Positions 26,731-35,793 of a stretch of DNA of 58,391 nucleotides are shown piece by piece. This DNA is from CAYRMV01 sp964425255 (GTDB lineage Bacteria; Bacteroidota; Bacteroidia; Flavobacteriales_D; Crocinitomicaceae): NCBI GenBank assembly GCA_964425255.1, contig CAYRMV010000006.1, positions 1 to 58,391 on the forward strand, in the 5' to 3' direction. The position numbers were made by a program, and so were the translations under genes. How positions within the stretch are numbered: position 1 is the stretch's first letter; each line of letters begins with the position of its first letter. Under the pieces are notes generated by a model that worked only from the letters and a program-made list of their open reading frames with translations, searched no databases and had not been told where the DNA came from.

Positions 26731-27048
26731 ATGGCTGCGTTTTTTATTGAAAACCAATGGATGATCTATTTCCTAACCTTATGTACATTTTTAGGGATAG
26801 AAATCATCGCAAATGTTCCATCTATTTTGCACACTCCGCTCATGTCTGGTGCAAATGCGATTAGTGGTGTGATTTTAGTCGGAGCCGTTTTAATCATGCA
26901 ACGTATCGAATCAGATGATTACATCAATTTGGCATTGGGTTTTGTAGCTGTCTTACTCGGTGTATTGAACATTGCCGGAGGATTTTTTGTAACAGGCCGT
27001 ATGTTGTCCATGTTCTCGAATAAAAAGAAGAAAAAAGAAACGAACTAA
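26731..27048 (+). CDS. pntAB: NAD(P) transhydrogenase alpha subunit, part 2 (membrane)
   Basis: A 105-residue membrane subunit with three helices (about 10-30, 43-62 and 70-92). It includes the MSGANAISGVILVGA segment, matching the alpha-subunit membrane domain that contributes to the proton channel. It lies between pntAA and pntB, 13 bases before pntB, in the standard order. Confidence 0.9.
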   Translation: MAAFFIENQWMIYFLTLCTFLGIEIIANVPSILHTPLMSGANAISGVILVGAVLIMQRIESDDYINLALGFVAVLLGVLNIAGGFFVTGRMLSMFSNKKKKKETN

Positions 27049-27061
27049 AATAATCGAAAGT

Positions 27062-28462
27062 ATGTCTATTTTTGTAGAAATAAGTTATTTCCTTGCCATG
27101 ATTGCCTTTGTGGTTGGATTGAAATTTTTAAGTTCACCTGCTCGTGCTCCTCTTGGAAACTGGATTGCAGCAATCGGTATGATTTTAGCTGTTTTAGTGA
27201 CATTCATCGATTTGTTTGTGACGGATTTGCTTTCCATTAATTCACTCCTGATTTTGATTGCTATGGCTTTGGGTACCATCATCGGGAAACGCATGTCGGA
27301 TCGGGTGGCGATGACTGAAATGCCACAAATGGTTTCCTTGTTCAATGCCATGGGAGGAGGGACAGCTTTGTTGCTAGGAATCATTGAAGCGCAACAGATT
27401 CAAAACGTAGAAGGTGATCGCTTGGGAGAAATTTTACTGCTTTCAGGAATGATGATTGGTTCAATTGCCTTTTCTGGAAGTATTATCGCTTATTTGAAAT
27501 TAGCTGGAAAGCAAAAAGATAAAAAAACGCGCTTGGTCATGACGAGTTCTCGCATCACACTATTCGCTATGATTTTGATTCCAACATTGTTGTCGACAGC
27601 TTTTTTCTCCATGGGATTGGTTGCTGAAACCTTGATTTTGGCACTGGTATCGTTGGTGTATGGAATTTTATTTGTCTTACCAATTGGCGGCGCTGATATG
27701 CCTGTTGTGATTTCGTTGTTGAATTCGTTGACAGGTGTGGCAACAGCTCTTGCAGGATTGATGTATGGAAATAACATCATGATTGCAGGTGGAATTTTTG
27801 TGGGTGCTGCAGGAGTTTTGTTGACTTTGCTGATGTGTACAGCGATGAATCGTTCTTTGTGGAAAGTGTTAGCTGGAAAGTTCAAAGGCGGAAAAGGGAC
27901 ATCTGCAGAAGTAGAACTGGACATCAAAGCAACTTCAATTGGTGAAACCTCGACTTTATTGGCTTATGCAAACAAAGTAGCGATCATTCCTGGATATGGT
28001 TTGGCAGTTGCTCAAGCGCAGCATTTGTGTGCACAATTAGAGCGTTTGTTGGAAGCAAATGGAACGGAAGTACATTACATCATACATCCTGTTGCTGGTC
28101 GTATGCCAGGACACATGAACGTCTTGTTAGCGGAAGCGGATGTTCATTACGATAAGTTAAAAGAAATGGATGAGGTAAACGACGATATGGCAAGTTATGA
28201 TGTTGCCATTGTAATTGGTGCAAACGACGTGGTAAACCCAGCTGCTGAACAAGATGAATTCAGTCCGATTTATGGAATGCCAATTATCAAAGCCTACGAT
28301 GCACAACAAGTGGTTGTGATTAAGCGAGGAATGGCGAAAGGATATGCTGGTGTGGAAAATTTACTTTTCGGAGAAGAAAACTGTCAGCTTTTGTTCCAAG
28401 ATGCGAAAGTTGCTTTGGATGGATTGATTGGAGAATTGAAAAACGTGGCTGTTGCATCTTAA
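27062..28462 (+). CDS. pntB: NAD(P) transhydrogenase beta subunit
   Basis: A 466-residue subunit. The N-terminal half has about nine membrane helices including the GSIAFSGSIIAYLKLAGK proton-channel segment. The C-terminal domain III binds NADP(H), with IIPGYGLAVAQAQH and HPVAGRMPGHMNVLLAEA motifs and a GANDVVNPAA loop. Together with pntAA and pntAB it would use the proton gradient to reduce NADP with NADH. The neighbouring glutamate dehydrogenase may provide or consume the NADH. Confidence 0.94.
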   Translation: MSIFVEISYFLAMIAFVVGLKFLSSPARAPLGNWIAAIGMILAVLVTFIDLFVTDLLSINSLLILIAMALGTIIGKRMSDRVAMTEMPQMVSLFNAMGGGTALLLGIIEAQQIQNVEGDRLGEILLLSGMMIGSIAFSGSIIAYLKLAGKQKDKKTRLVMTSSRITLFAMILIPTLLSTAFFSMGLVAETLILALVSLVYGILFVLPIGGADMPVVISLLNSLTGVATALAGLMYGNNIMIAGGIFVGAAGVLLTLLMCTAMNRSLWKVLAGKFKGGKGTSAEVELDIKATSIGETSTLLAYANKVAIIPGYGLAVAQAQHLCAQLERLLEANGTEVHYIIHPVAGRMPGHMNVLLAEADVHYDKLKEMDEVNDDMASYDVAIVIGANDVVNPAAEQDEFSPIYGMPIIKAYDAQQVVVIKRGMAKGYAGVENLLFGEENCQLLFQDAKVALDGLIGELKNVAVAS

Positions 28463-28473
28463 AGAATTGGATT

Positions 28474-28857
28474 ATGAAAAATGGTAGATTAATTCTGGAA
28501 AAAGAAGAGTTTTTGATTATTCAAGACCTTCTAAAAAACATCATCGACTCGCCCAATCTGATGAATCAATGCATCACAAAGTTGAAAGAGGAAATGAAAA
28601 CAGCTCTGATTGTTGATCATTCACATTTTCCAGATGATGTTGTGCGCCTCAACAGTATTATTGATATTGACACACCTTTTGGCTTGATGAAAGCTCAATT
28701 GGTGTTACCTGAACACAGTAATTCGTCTCAAAAACGCATTTCTCTTCTCACTCCGATGGGCTCGGCTTTGTTGGGCTATGCTGAAGGCGATGAATTGATG
28801 TGGCCTTTTCCAACAGGTGAAAAATTAATTCGAATTGTCAAAGTGAACAAAGGATAA
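28474..28857 (+). CDS. GreA/GreB-family (Rnk-like) factor
   Basis: A 127-residue protein. The C-terminal half matches the GreA/GreB FKBP-like domain (PEHSNSSQKRISLLTPMGSALLGYAEGDELMW). The N-terminal part is a short helical hairpin without the long acidic coiled coil of GreA, which resembles Rnk-type regulators. It starts 11 bases after pntB and probably shares the pnt transcript. It could act on RNA polymerase through the secondary channel; the specific role is not known. Confidence 0.78.
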   Translation: MKNGRLILEKEEFLIIQDLLKNIIDSPNLMNQCITKLKEEMKTALIVDHSHFPDDVVRLNSIIDIDTPFGLMKAQLVLPEHSNSSQKRISLLTPMGSALLGYAEGDELMWPFPTGEKLIRIVKVNKG

Positions 28858-28880
28858 ACAAAAGATAAATTGTTCTGGCG

Positions 28881-28947
28881 AACCCGATTCTAAACTTGTT
28901 TTATTTAGCTCGATTTCAAAACAAGGGAAGGATCGGGTTTATTTTTG
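28881..28947. terminator. large bidirectional terminator hairpin
   Basis: Outer stem AACCCGAT/ATCGGGTT (28881-28888 / 28932-28939) and inner stem CTTGTTTT/AAAACAAG (28895-28902 / 28918-28925) are separated by a 6x6 internal loop. T-rich tracts flank it on both strands between the convergent GreA-like and GNAT genes. Confidence 0.75.
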
Positions 28948-28951
28948 TATA

Positions 28952-29512
28952 TTAGTGAGAAGGATTGATCAAGGTATAGATTGCCATATCTAAAAACACA
29001 CCATTAAAGTAAATTCGATCACGGAAATGAGCTTCTTTTTGAAAGCCAAGTTTCTCTAATAGAAAAATGGCACCTCGGTTGTCTGGAGAAACTTTCGCCT
29101 CGATGGTATGTAAATTCATTTTTTCGAAGCCAAATTGAGCCAAGGTTTGAACAGTTTCAAAAGCCAAATGTTTACCCCAAAAATCAACTGAAAGTTCGCC
29201 TCCAATTTCTGCGCGTAAGTTGGGATAATCAATCGAATTGAAACCACAAGTCCCAATGATTTTTCCGTTTCCTCGCAACACACCTGCCCAACCAATTCCT
29301 TGTTTGTTTTGATATGCGAGTTGTGTACGCTCAATTAGTTTTTCGGATGCTTCCAAGTTGTTCATACTTGGACGAGCAATAAATTGATTCACTCTTCCAT
29401 TTGAACGCATGTCGAAAATGGGCTGCGCATCCTCCAATCGAATTTCCCGTAACAAAAGTCGTTCTGTCTGAATAATCGGAAACGTTTCAAAAATAGTGGT
29501 GTTTATTTCCAT
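28952..29512 (-). CDS. GNAT N-acetyltransferase, RimJ/RimL type
   Basis: A 186-residue acetyltransferase. TERLLLREIRLEDAQPIFD at the N-terminus, the central IGTCGFNSID and RAEIGGEL strands, and the acetyl-CoA-binding turn with NRGAIFLLEKLGF are typical of the RimJ/RimL branch that acetylates ribosomal protein N-termini, antibiotics or metabolites. The substrate is not determinable. It lies 34 bases after the YyaL-like gene and is probably the last gene of that minus-strand operon. Confidence 0.85.
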   Translation of the reverse strand: MEINTTIFETFPIIQTERLLLREIRLEDAQPIFDMRSNGRVNQFIARPSMNNLEASEKLIERTQLAYQNKQGIGWAGVLRGNGKIIGTCGFNSIDYPNLRAEIGGELSVDFWGKHLAFETVQTLAQFGFEKMNLHTIEAKVSPDNRGAIFLLEKLGFQKEAHFRDRIYFNGVFLDMAIYTLINPSH

Positions 29513-29546
29513 ATATTTCGTTTTATGTCCTTCAATCAGAATAAAC

Positions 29547-31565
29547 TTACATAATCCTCTTTAACTCCTTCCAAGCTTCCTCCACCGAAGATACAGGTGC
29601 AAGGCAACTTTGATCTACGCATACAAATATCCGTGTTTTTTCTGCGTCGGTACGGTGTTGGAGCAAAGGCAAATTTTCTTCCATTCCTCCAGCTATAACG
29701 ATGTTTGGCAGGTATTTTTTTCCGAGTTCATGCACTTGTTTTTTCCAATCTGGACCCGTAATCACTACTTCGGCAAATGGATGAGTTAAGTGCATCAATG
29801 CCAGTCCCCAATGCGAATAACCGGAACCGTATTGCTCCATTCCGTCGTATACGTTGGCAAGCATTTGTTCTGCTGTTTCTAGGTAGGATTGCTTGCCTGT
29901 TAATTTCGCCAGAAGAATCAAGTTGTTAGCCATCACACTGTTGCTCGATGGAATAACATTATCGTTGATTTCCATTTTTCGAGCGATTAATTCGGTGTCA
30001 TTTGGCGTAAAGTAAAACATCAAACTCTGTGAATCGATAAAATGTTTCAGTGCAAATTCGGTCCATGTTTGTGCTTGATTCAAATACTGGATGTCGAACG
30101 TGGCTTCATACAAGCGAATGAATGCGACTATCGCATGTGCATAATCTTCCAAAAACCCAGAGATGCTACTTGTTCCCAGTTTGAAACTTCGGTACAACGA
30201 TCCGTCTTCTTTTGTTTGGTATTTCAATAACCATCTAGCATTTTTTTGTGCCAAATGGAGAAACCACTCGTCTCCGAAAGCGAAATAAGCATCGACCAAT
30301 CCTTTCATGGCGATTGCATTCCACGAAGTCAAACTCTTGTCGTCAAGACCCGGTCGTGTTCGATGACTCCGTTCGTCCGATAAAAGTTGGTGAAGTTGGG
30401 CTAATTTTTCTTGAAACAAATTGGGTTCCATTCCAAGTCGTTTTGCAGCAGCTTTATCGTTGTCTTGTCGCATTAAAACGTAGTTCCCTTCTTCCCAAAA
30501 TCCCTTTCCGTTGATTTCAAAAACAGATTCCGCAAAGGCAAAATGTTCGCCCAAGGTTTCTGTCAATTCTTCTTTCTTCCAAACATAGAATTTTCCTTCC
30601 TCGCCTTCACTATCGGCATCCAAAGCAGAATAAAATGCACCGTATTCGTTTAGAAGTTCACGCTCCATCCAGCGAGTGGTTTGATAGACAATGCGCTTGT
30701 AGGTTTCATTTGGTTTTACTTGATACGCTTTCGCATACAGACTCAACAGCTGACCGTTATCATACAACATTTTTTCAAAGTGTGGAATTTTCCACAACAC
30801 ATCGACTGAATAACGAGCAAATCCGCCACCTACTTGGTCGTAAATTCCTCCTAATGCCATCTTATCAAGGGTGAGCCAAACGTGTTGCATGATCTTTGGA
30901 TTTTCTTCCGAAACGGCATAGCGCAACAAAAATTCGTAGTTCGAAGGAAGTGGAAATTTGGGTGCACGACTCGAACCTCCTTCGCGCTGATCAAATTGAT
31001 GCGACCAACGCAAAACCAACTCATCCAATTTTTCTTTATGAAAAGCTTGTTTTGGTTCGGGCAATTGAATCCACTCACTTTGCTGAACACCTTCTTGCAG
31101 TTTGTTGGCATAATCAATCACTTCTTCGGGTTTATTTCGATAGGTGTGTTCCAAACTGCGCAGAATTTGCATCCATTGTTCTTTTGGAAAATACGTGCCA
31201 CCATAAACGGGTTTTCCGTCCGGAAGTGTAAAGCAATTCAATGGCCATCCACCTCGTTGTGTCATCAACTGAACGGCGGTCATGTAAACCTGATCTACAT
31301 CGGGTCTTTCCTCGCGGTCCACTTTGATACAGACGAAAAATTTATTTATTAACGCAGCGACTTCCTCGTCCTCAAAGGATTCATGTTCCATCACGTGGCA
31401 CCAATGACAAGCTGAATATCCAACACTAATCAGAACTAATTTATTTTCACGCTTTGCTTCTTCAAAAGCTTCGTTTGACCAAGCTACCCAGTTGACTGGA
31501 TTGTGTGCATGTTGCAATAAATACGGACTGGTTTCGTGGATGAGTGCGTTGGTGTATTTTTCCAT
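29547..31565 (-). CDS. yyaL: YyaL/DUF255 thioredoxin-domain protein
   Basis: A 672-residue protein of the YyaL/SPATA20 family. The N-terminal thioredoxin-like DUF255 domain has the CHWC pair at 53-56 in SACHWCHVM and the DREERPDVDQVYM segment. The rest is an (alpha/alpha)6-barrel resembling N-acylglucosamine epimerases and glycoside hydrolases (WSHQFDQREGGSSRAPKFP, GGIYDQVGGGFARYSVD). The biochemical function of the family is not established. The gene follows the YbfF-like hydrolase with a 9-base gap. Confidence 0.9.
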   Translation of the reverse strand: MEKYTNALIHETSPYLLQHAHNPVNWVAWSNEAFEEAKRENKLVLISVGYSACHWCHVMEHESFEDEEVAALINKFFVCIKVDREERPDVDQVYMTAVQLMTQRGGWPLNCFTLPDGKPVYGGTYFPKEQWMQILRSLEHTYRNKPEEVIDYANKLQEGVQQSEWIQLPEPKQAFHKEKLDELVLRWSHQFDQREGGSSRAPKFPLPSNYEFLLRYAVSEENPKIMQHVWLTLDKMALGGIYDQVGGGFARYSVDVLWKIPHFEKMLYDNGQLLSLYAKAYQVKPNETYKRIVYQTTRWMERELLNEYGAFYSALDADSEGEEGKFYVWKKEELTETLGEHFAFAESVFEINGKGFWEEGNYVLMRQDNDKAAAKRLGMEPNLFQEKLAQLHQLLSDERSHRTRPGLDDKSLTSWNAIAMKGLVDAYFAFGDEWFLHLAQKNARWLLKYQTKEDGSLYRSFKLGTSSISGFLEDYAHAIVAFIRLYEATFDIQYLNQAQTWTEFALKHFIDSQSLMFYFTPNDTELIARKMEINDNVIPSSNSVMANNLILLAKLTGKQSYLETAEQMLANVYDGMEQYGSGYSHWGLALMHLTHPFAEVVITGPDWKKQVHELGKKYLPNIVIAGGMEENLPLLQHRTDAEKTRIFVCVDQSCLAPVSSVEEAWKELKRIM

Positions 31566-31574
31566 GGTTGTATG

Positions 31575-32336
31575 TTAACGTAAACAGAATTCAAGAACTG
31601 TTTGAATAAATGCTTCAGGTTGTTCAGCATGTACCCAATGTCCAGCATTATCAATCGTTTGAATGGTTGAATCAGGAAATTGATTTTCGATCGCATCAAA
31701 ATCTTCTTCTAAAATATAATTCGACAAGGCACCCCGGATAAACAAGGTATGCGTCATCACTTCGCCTTCTGGTAATGCTTCCAAGATTCGAGGCATCTCG
31801 CGGTGTAAAACTTCCAAATTCATTCGCCAAGCAAGCTGACCTTTTTCTTTCCAATATAAATTTTTCAACAAAAATTGACGAACACCCACCGAATCGATGT
31901 GTTGCATCAATTGCGTTTCTGCTTCTCCACGCGTGAGTCCCGGTTTCAAATCGATGGCATACAAACCTTCTAAAATCTGATTGTGATGCATCGGATACGA
32001 CTTGGTTCCCATATCCACAACAATCAATTTGTCTATTACTTCTTCGTGTTTTTGTGCAAAATTCATGACCGTCTTTCCCCCCATGGAATGTCCCATGAGA
32101 ATGATTTTTGATAATTGCAAGTCTTCAACTAATTCCCAAAGATCATCTGCCATTGCATCATACGTATGTTCGTCAGACCAGTCAGAATGTCCGTGGTTGC
32201 GTTGATCAATCAAAATGACACGGTAATATTCAGCTAATTTTTTTGCATGAGATTGCCAGTTGTCGGAGTATCCAAACAATCCGTGGAGAATCAAAAAAGG
32301 TTGACCAGAGCCCAATTCGCGGTAATGCAGTTTCAT
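31575..32336 (-). CDS. YbfF-like alpha/beta hydrolase (esterase)
   Basis: A 253-residue hydrolase close to E. coli YbfF and human ABHD11. It has the LHGLFGYSDNW oxyanion segment (18-28), DQRNHGHS (44-51), the nucleophile elbow GHSMGGK with Ser84, and a C-terminal DNAGHWVHAEQPEAF with the catalytic His. The ATG at 32336 starts on the conserved MKLHYRELG; the upstream frame to 32372 runs into the clpP intergenic region and is not used. First gene of the operon with yyaL and the GNAT gene. Confidence 0.87.
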   Translation of the reverse strand: MKLHYRELGSGQPFLILHGLFGYSDNWQSHAKKLAEYYRVILIDQRNHGHSDWSDEHTYDAMADDLWELVEDLQLSKIILMGHSMGGKTVMNFAQKHEEVIDKLIVVDMGTKSYPMHHNQILEGLYAIDLKPGLTRGEAETQLMQHIDSVGVRQFLLKNLYWKEKGQLAWRMNLEVLHREMPRILEALPEGEVMTHTLFIRGALSNYILEEDFDAIENQFPDSTIQTIDNAGHWVHAEQPEAFIQTVLEFCLR

Positions 32337-32427
32337 TCTTTTTTTATTTGGTACAAAGATACATTTAAACAATCAAATTGGATTGTGACAACAGTTGCAG
32401 GAGGGAGAATGCAAAAAAATCCAAATT

Positions 32428-32460
32428 TTTGTTTCAATCGAAGAAATGAATGTATCTTTA
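32428..32460 (+). promoter_or_regulatory. promoter of clpP-clpX
   Basis: TTTG at 32428-32431 and TATCTTTA at 32453-32460 (one mismatch to TAnnTTTG) are separated by 21 bases and lie 26 bases upstream of the clpP ATG. Confidence 0.55.
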
Positions 32461-32486
32461 CTTTCGAAAATTAAACAACACACATT

Positions 32487-33158
32487 ATGTTTGGAAACGA
32501 CGAATTTAGAAAATACGCTACAAAGCATCAGGGAATTAGCAGCATGCACCTCGAAAGTTACATTGAATCATCATTGACTCCTTATATCATTGAAGAACGT
32601 CATTTGAACATGACACAAATGGACGTGTTTTCACGTTTGATGATGGACCGCATCATCTTCTTGGGAACTGGAATTAATGACCAAGTTGCCAATATCATCA
32701 ATGCCCAACTTTTGTTCTTGGAATCAGTAGATGCGAAAAAAGACATTCAAATTTACTTGAATTCACCAGGTGGATCGGTATACGCTGGTTTGGGTATTTA
32801 CGATACCATGCAGTATATCCGTCCGGATGTAGCAACCATTTGTACGGGAATGGCAGCTTCGATGGGAGCAGTTTTGCTTTGTGCAGGAGCTGATGGAAAA
32901 CGTTCTGCCTTGAAACACTCTCGCGTGATGATTCACCAACCTTTAGGAGGTGCACAAGGTCAAGCGTCTGATATCGAGATCACAGCACGTGAAATTCAAA
33001 AATTGAAAAAAGAATTGTACGATATCATCGCAACACATTCAAAACAACCGTATGAAAAAGTATGGGAAGATTCAGACCGTGATTATTGGATGACTTCTGA
33101 AGAAGCGAAAGCTTACGGTATGGTTGACGAAGTTTTATTGCGTAATCCAAAGCAGTAA
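32487..33158 (+). CDS. clpP: ATP-dependent Clp protease proteolytic subunit
   Basis: A 223-residue serine peptidase subunit (S14) that forms the double-heptamer chamber of the Clp protease. The triad is Ser125 in GMAASMGAVL, His150 in VMIHQP and Asp199, with spacing equal to E. coli ClpP (S97/H122/D171). NSPGGSV (92-98) forms the oxyanion region. The N-terminal extension of about 28 residues is longer than in E. coli and may be a propeptide. clpX follows after 92 bases. Confidence 0.95.
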   Translation: MFGNDEFRKYATKHQGISSMHLESYIESSLTPYIIEERHLNMTQMDVFSRLMMDRIIFLGTGINDQVANIINAQLLFLESVDAKKDIQIYLNSPGGSVYAGLGIYDTMQYIRPDVATICTGMAASMGAVLLCAGADGKRSALKHSRVMIHQPLGGAQGQASDIEITAREIQKLKKELYDIIATHSKQPYEKVWEDSDRDYWMTSEEAKAYGMVDEVLLRNPKQ

Positions 33159-33250
33159 TTTTCCGATACGGATATTTAGTTATACATTTGCAAACGAAAA
33201 TAGAAAGTCATTCGTTTTAGTAACGGATGACTTTTTTGTCCATAAATACT

Positions 33251-34486
33251 ATGTCGAAAAGAGAAACAAGTTGCTCATTTTGCGGGAGACCGCGTTCGCA
33301 AGTCGGAATGTTAATTGCCGGACTTTCGGGTCATATTTGCGAAAGCTGTATTTCCCAAGGTTTTTCCATTGTTCAAGAAGAAATGGGAGGGCAGTTGCAA
33401 GCAGACAAAGGAATTGCTTCCACCGAATTGAAATTATACAAACCCCACGAAATCAAAACAAAACTGGATGAATACGTAATCGGTCAGGAAGATGCGAAAA
33501 AAGTATTATCGGTGGCGGTTTACAATCACTACAAGCGTTTGAACCAAAAAGTAGGTAAAGACGAAGTAGAAATTGAAAAATCCAACGTGATTTTGGTTGG
33601 AAGAACAGGAACAGGAAAAACTTTGTTGGCAAAAACCATTGCTAAAATGTTGAACGTTCCGTTCTGTATAGCTGATGCAACGGTACTCACCGAAGCTGGA
33701 TACGTCGGAGAAGATGTGGAAAGCATTTTGTCGCGTTTGCTTCAAGCGGCTGACTACAATGTACAAGCAGCACAACAAGGAATCGTATTCATTGATGAAA
33801 TTGATAAAATTGCACGCAAAAGCGATAATCCTTCCATTACACGAGATGTTTCTGGAGAAGGAGTACAGCAAGCTTTGTTGAAATTATTGGAAGGTTCTTC
33901 GGTAAATGTTCCGCCACAAGGAGGAAGAAAACACCCGGAACAAAAAATGATTCAAGTGGATACGAAAAACATTTTGTTTGTTTGTGGGGGTGCATTTGAT
34001 GGGATTGAGAAAATCATTGCTCGTCGAGTAAACACACAAACAATAGGTTTTAGTAGCAATGACAATGTTCGAATTGATGGCGATAACTTTTTGCGTTACA
34101 TCAACCCAACGGATATCAAGTCTTTTGGTTTGATTCCTGAGTTGATTGGTCGTTTTCCATCCTTGACTTATTTGGAGCCCTTGGATGCAAAAAGTTTGAA
34201 ACGCATCTTGACTGAACCAAAAAATGCCTTGACAAAACAATACGTTCGCTTGTTTGAGTTGGATGGAATTAAATTGAGTTTTGACGGAGCTGTTTTGGAT
34301 TTCATTGTCGAAAAAGCGATCGAGTTTAAATTAGGTGCTCGTGGTTTGCGATCTATTTGTGAAGCTATTCTTAATGAAGCGATGTTCGATTTGCCTTCTG
34401 AAAAAGTAAGTGAGTTCAAAGTGACATTGGAATACGCACAACAACAATTTGGAAAATCAAAAGTGGCTCAGTTAAAAGTTGCTTAG
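33251..34486 (+). CDS. clpX: ATP-dependent Clp protease ATP-binding subunit ClpX
   Basis: A 411-residue AAA+ unfoldase. The N-terminal zinc-binding domain has Cys8, Cys11, Cys30 and Cys33. Walker A is GRTGTGKT (117-124), with Arg where enteric ClpX has Pro; Walker B is IVFIDEIDKIA. The sensor region with RFPSLTYLEPLD and the C-terminal GARGLRSI arginine motif are present. The frame opens at 33227, but the ATG at 33251 starts on the conserved zinc domain. It delivers substrates to ClpP encoded just upstream. Confidence 0.95.
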   Translation: MSKRETSCSFCGRPRSQVGMLIAGLSGHICESCISQGFSIVQEEMGGQLQADKGIASTELKLYKPHEIKTKLDEYVIGQEDAKKVLSVAVYNHYKRLNQKVGKDEVEIEKSNVILVGRTGTGKTLLAKTIAKMLNVPFCIADATVLTEAGYVGEDVESILSRLLQAADYNVQAAQQGIVFIDEIDKIARKSDNPSITRDVSGEGVQQALLKLLEGSSVNVPPQGGRKHPEQKMIQVDTKNILFVCGGAFDGIEKIIARRVNTQTIGFSSNDNVRIDGDNFLRYINPTDIKSFGLIPELIGRFPSLTYLEPLDAKSLKRILTEPKNALTKQYVRLFELDGIKLSFDGAVLDFIVEKAIEFKLGARGLRSICEAILNEAMFDLPSEKVSEFKVTLEYAQQQFGKSKVAQLKVA

Positions 34487-34507
34487 TTATAATAAACAAT
34501 TGCTTTT

Positions 34508-34541
34508 TAAAATGTCGGTTCATTTGAATCGGCATTTTTTA
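34508..34541. terminator. terminator between clpX and the radical SAM gene
   Basis: A stem of about 12 bp with two G-T wobbles (AAATGTCGGTTC / GAATCGGCATTT) around an ATTT loop is flanked by A-rich and T-rich tracts. It serves clpX and the convergent minus-strand gene. Confidence 0.75.
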
Positions 34542-34570
34542 TTTCCAATTGTTCCTGAAGCGAACTCGGA

Positions 34571-35581
34571 TCAAACCCAAACACTACTTCCTTCCGAGCA
34601 ATTTTGACAAATATCTATTTGGGATCGACCTGTTAAAATTTGTTTTCGAAATTGATTGTACTCGTTGGATTTCCAAATGTGATGAAAATCTGTTTTAGTT
34701 GAGTTCCCGAGCTGATATTTCGCATCTTTATCAAAACAACAGGGAACAACTGCTGCATCCCACGTGAAAACACACGATGACCACATTCGCCAACAATGAT
34801 TATAAAATTTGTTTTTTAGTCGATATGTTCCGTCTTTTTGTTGGATATATCGGGCATATTGTTCATTGTCTGGAATAAGTGGATTTCCGTGTTTGAAATC
34901 GTACACTTGTGCTGATTTTAGCCGAACCTCGTTAATTCCGATTTCTTTCGCTAATTCAAATACTTGAGGAACTTCCTGTTCATTGGGTTTAACAACAAGA
35001 AATTGAAAAATCAGATGCGGAGTTGCACTGTTTGCCACTTTTTTAGCTTCGACGAGGTGTTTGGCGCCTTCGATAACTTTACTCAAAGTGCCATGTACAC
35101 GGTAATTTTCGTATGTTTTTTGTGTCATTCCATCAATGGAAATAATCAAACGGTCTAACCCAGAATCAACGATTTGAATGGCTTTCTCTTTCGAAATAAA
35201 ATGAGCGTTTGTGGAAGTGGATGTGTAAATTCGTTTCTTTTTCGCCTGTCGAATTAAAGTCAGAAAATCTGGATTTAAAAAAGGTTCACCTTGAAAATAG
35301 TAATTGATATAAAAAGTGGATTTTTTGATTTGATTCAAAATGTTTTCGTTGGTTTCGGGAGTTAATTTCCCAGTTGGCCTCGAAAACTGTTTCAATCCAC
35401 TGGGGCATTCTGGGCAAGCCAAATTACAAGCTGTTGTTGGTTCAATGCTCACAGAAAGTGGATTTCCCCAAACAAATGGTTTTTTAAAAAGGCGAGAAAG
35501 ATAAAACGAAAGAACGAGGAGCAATCCGTTCCAACATCGCGCCAAATTCAAATGAGAAAGGATATTTAATTTATCTTTCAT
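34571..35581 (-). CDS. radical SAM protein with SPASM-type C-terminus
   Basis: A 336-residue enzyme with the radical SAM cluster motif C-x3-C-x2-C at Cys52, Cys56 and Cys59 (ACNLACPECP) and an INYYFQGEPFLNPDF segment that matches the GxxGEP SAM-binding loop. A Cys-rich C-terminus (CWRMWSSC, VPCCFD, ICQNC) fits a SPASM auxiliary-cluster domain. Residues 18-30 are hydrophobic and may touch the membrane. SPASM proteins modify peptides or cofactors, but no precursor peptide gene is adjacent. The ATG at 35581 is preferred over an upstream extension that enters the atpD promoter region. Confidence 0.82.
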   Translation of the reverse strand: MKDKLNILSHLNLARCWNGLLLVLSFYLSRLFKKPFVWGNPLSVSIEPTTACNLACPECPSGLKQFSRPTGKLTPETNENILNQIKKSTFYINYYFQGEPFLNPDFLTLIRQAKKKRIYTSTSTNAHFISKEKAIQIVDSGLDRLIISIDGMTQKTYENYRVHGTLSKVIEGAKHLVEAKKVANSATPHLIFQFLVVKPNEQEVPQVFELAKEIGINEVRLKSAQVYDFKHGNPLIPDNEQYARYIQQKDGTYRLKNKFYNHCWRMWSSCVFTWDAAVVPCCFDKDAKYQLGNSTKTDFHHIWKSNEYNQFRKQILTGRSQIDICQNCSEGSSVWV

Positions 35582-35725
35582 TTCTCCAAAAGTAAGGAAT
35601 AATTTTCGTTCAAACTGGGGATTCTTGGTTCGAAGAAAAATCAAAAAAAGGAGATTCAATTTAAAACAAGTTGAGCAAAACGATCTGGAGATTTTTAAGA
35701 CAACTTTTTTTTTGAAAAAAAATGA

Positions 35726-35756
35726 TTTGTACTACAAGATAAATTGACTATCTTTG
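35726..35756 (+). promoter_or_regulatory. promoter of atpD-atpC
   Basis: TTTG at 35726-35729 and TATCTTTG at 35749-35756 are separated by 19 bases, an exact match to both Bacteroidota promoter elements. The atpD ATG is 37 bases downstream. Confidence 0.8.
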
Positions 35757-35793
35757 CGCCCAAATTCAGAATTTACACTTAAAAGGCACAAAA

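Noticed and set aside
33599..33622. Walker A of ClpX reads GRTGTGKT, not the GPTGSGKT of enteric ClpX
   Set aside because: The lysine and threonine needed for ATP binding are present, all other motifs are normal, and I expect this to be a lineage variant; not evidence of altered function.
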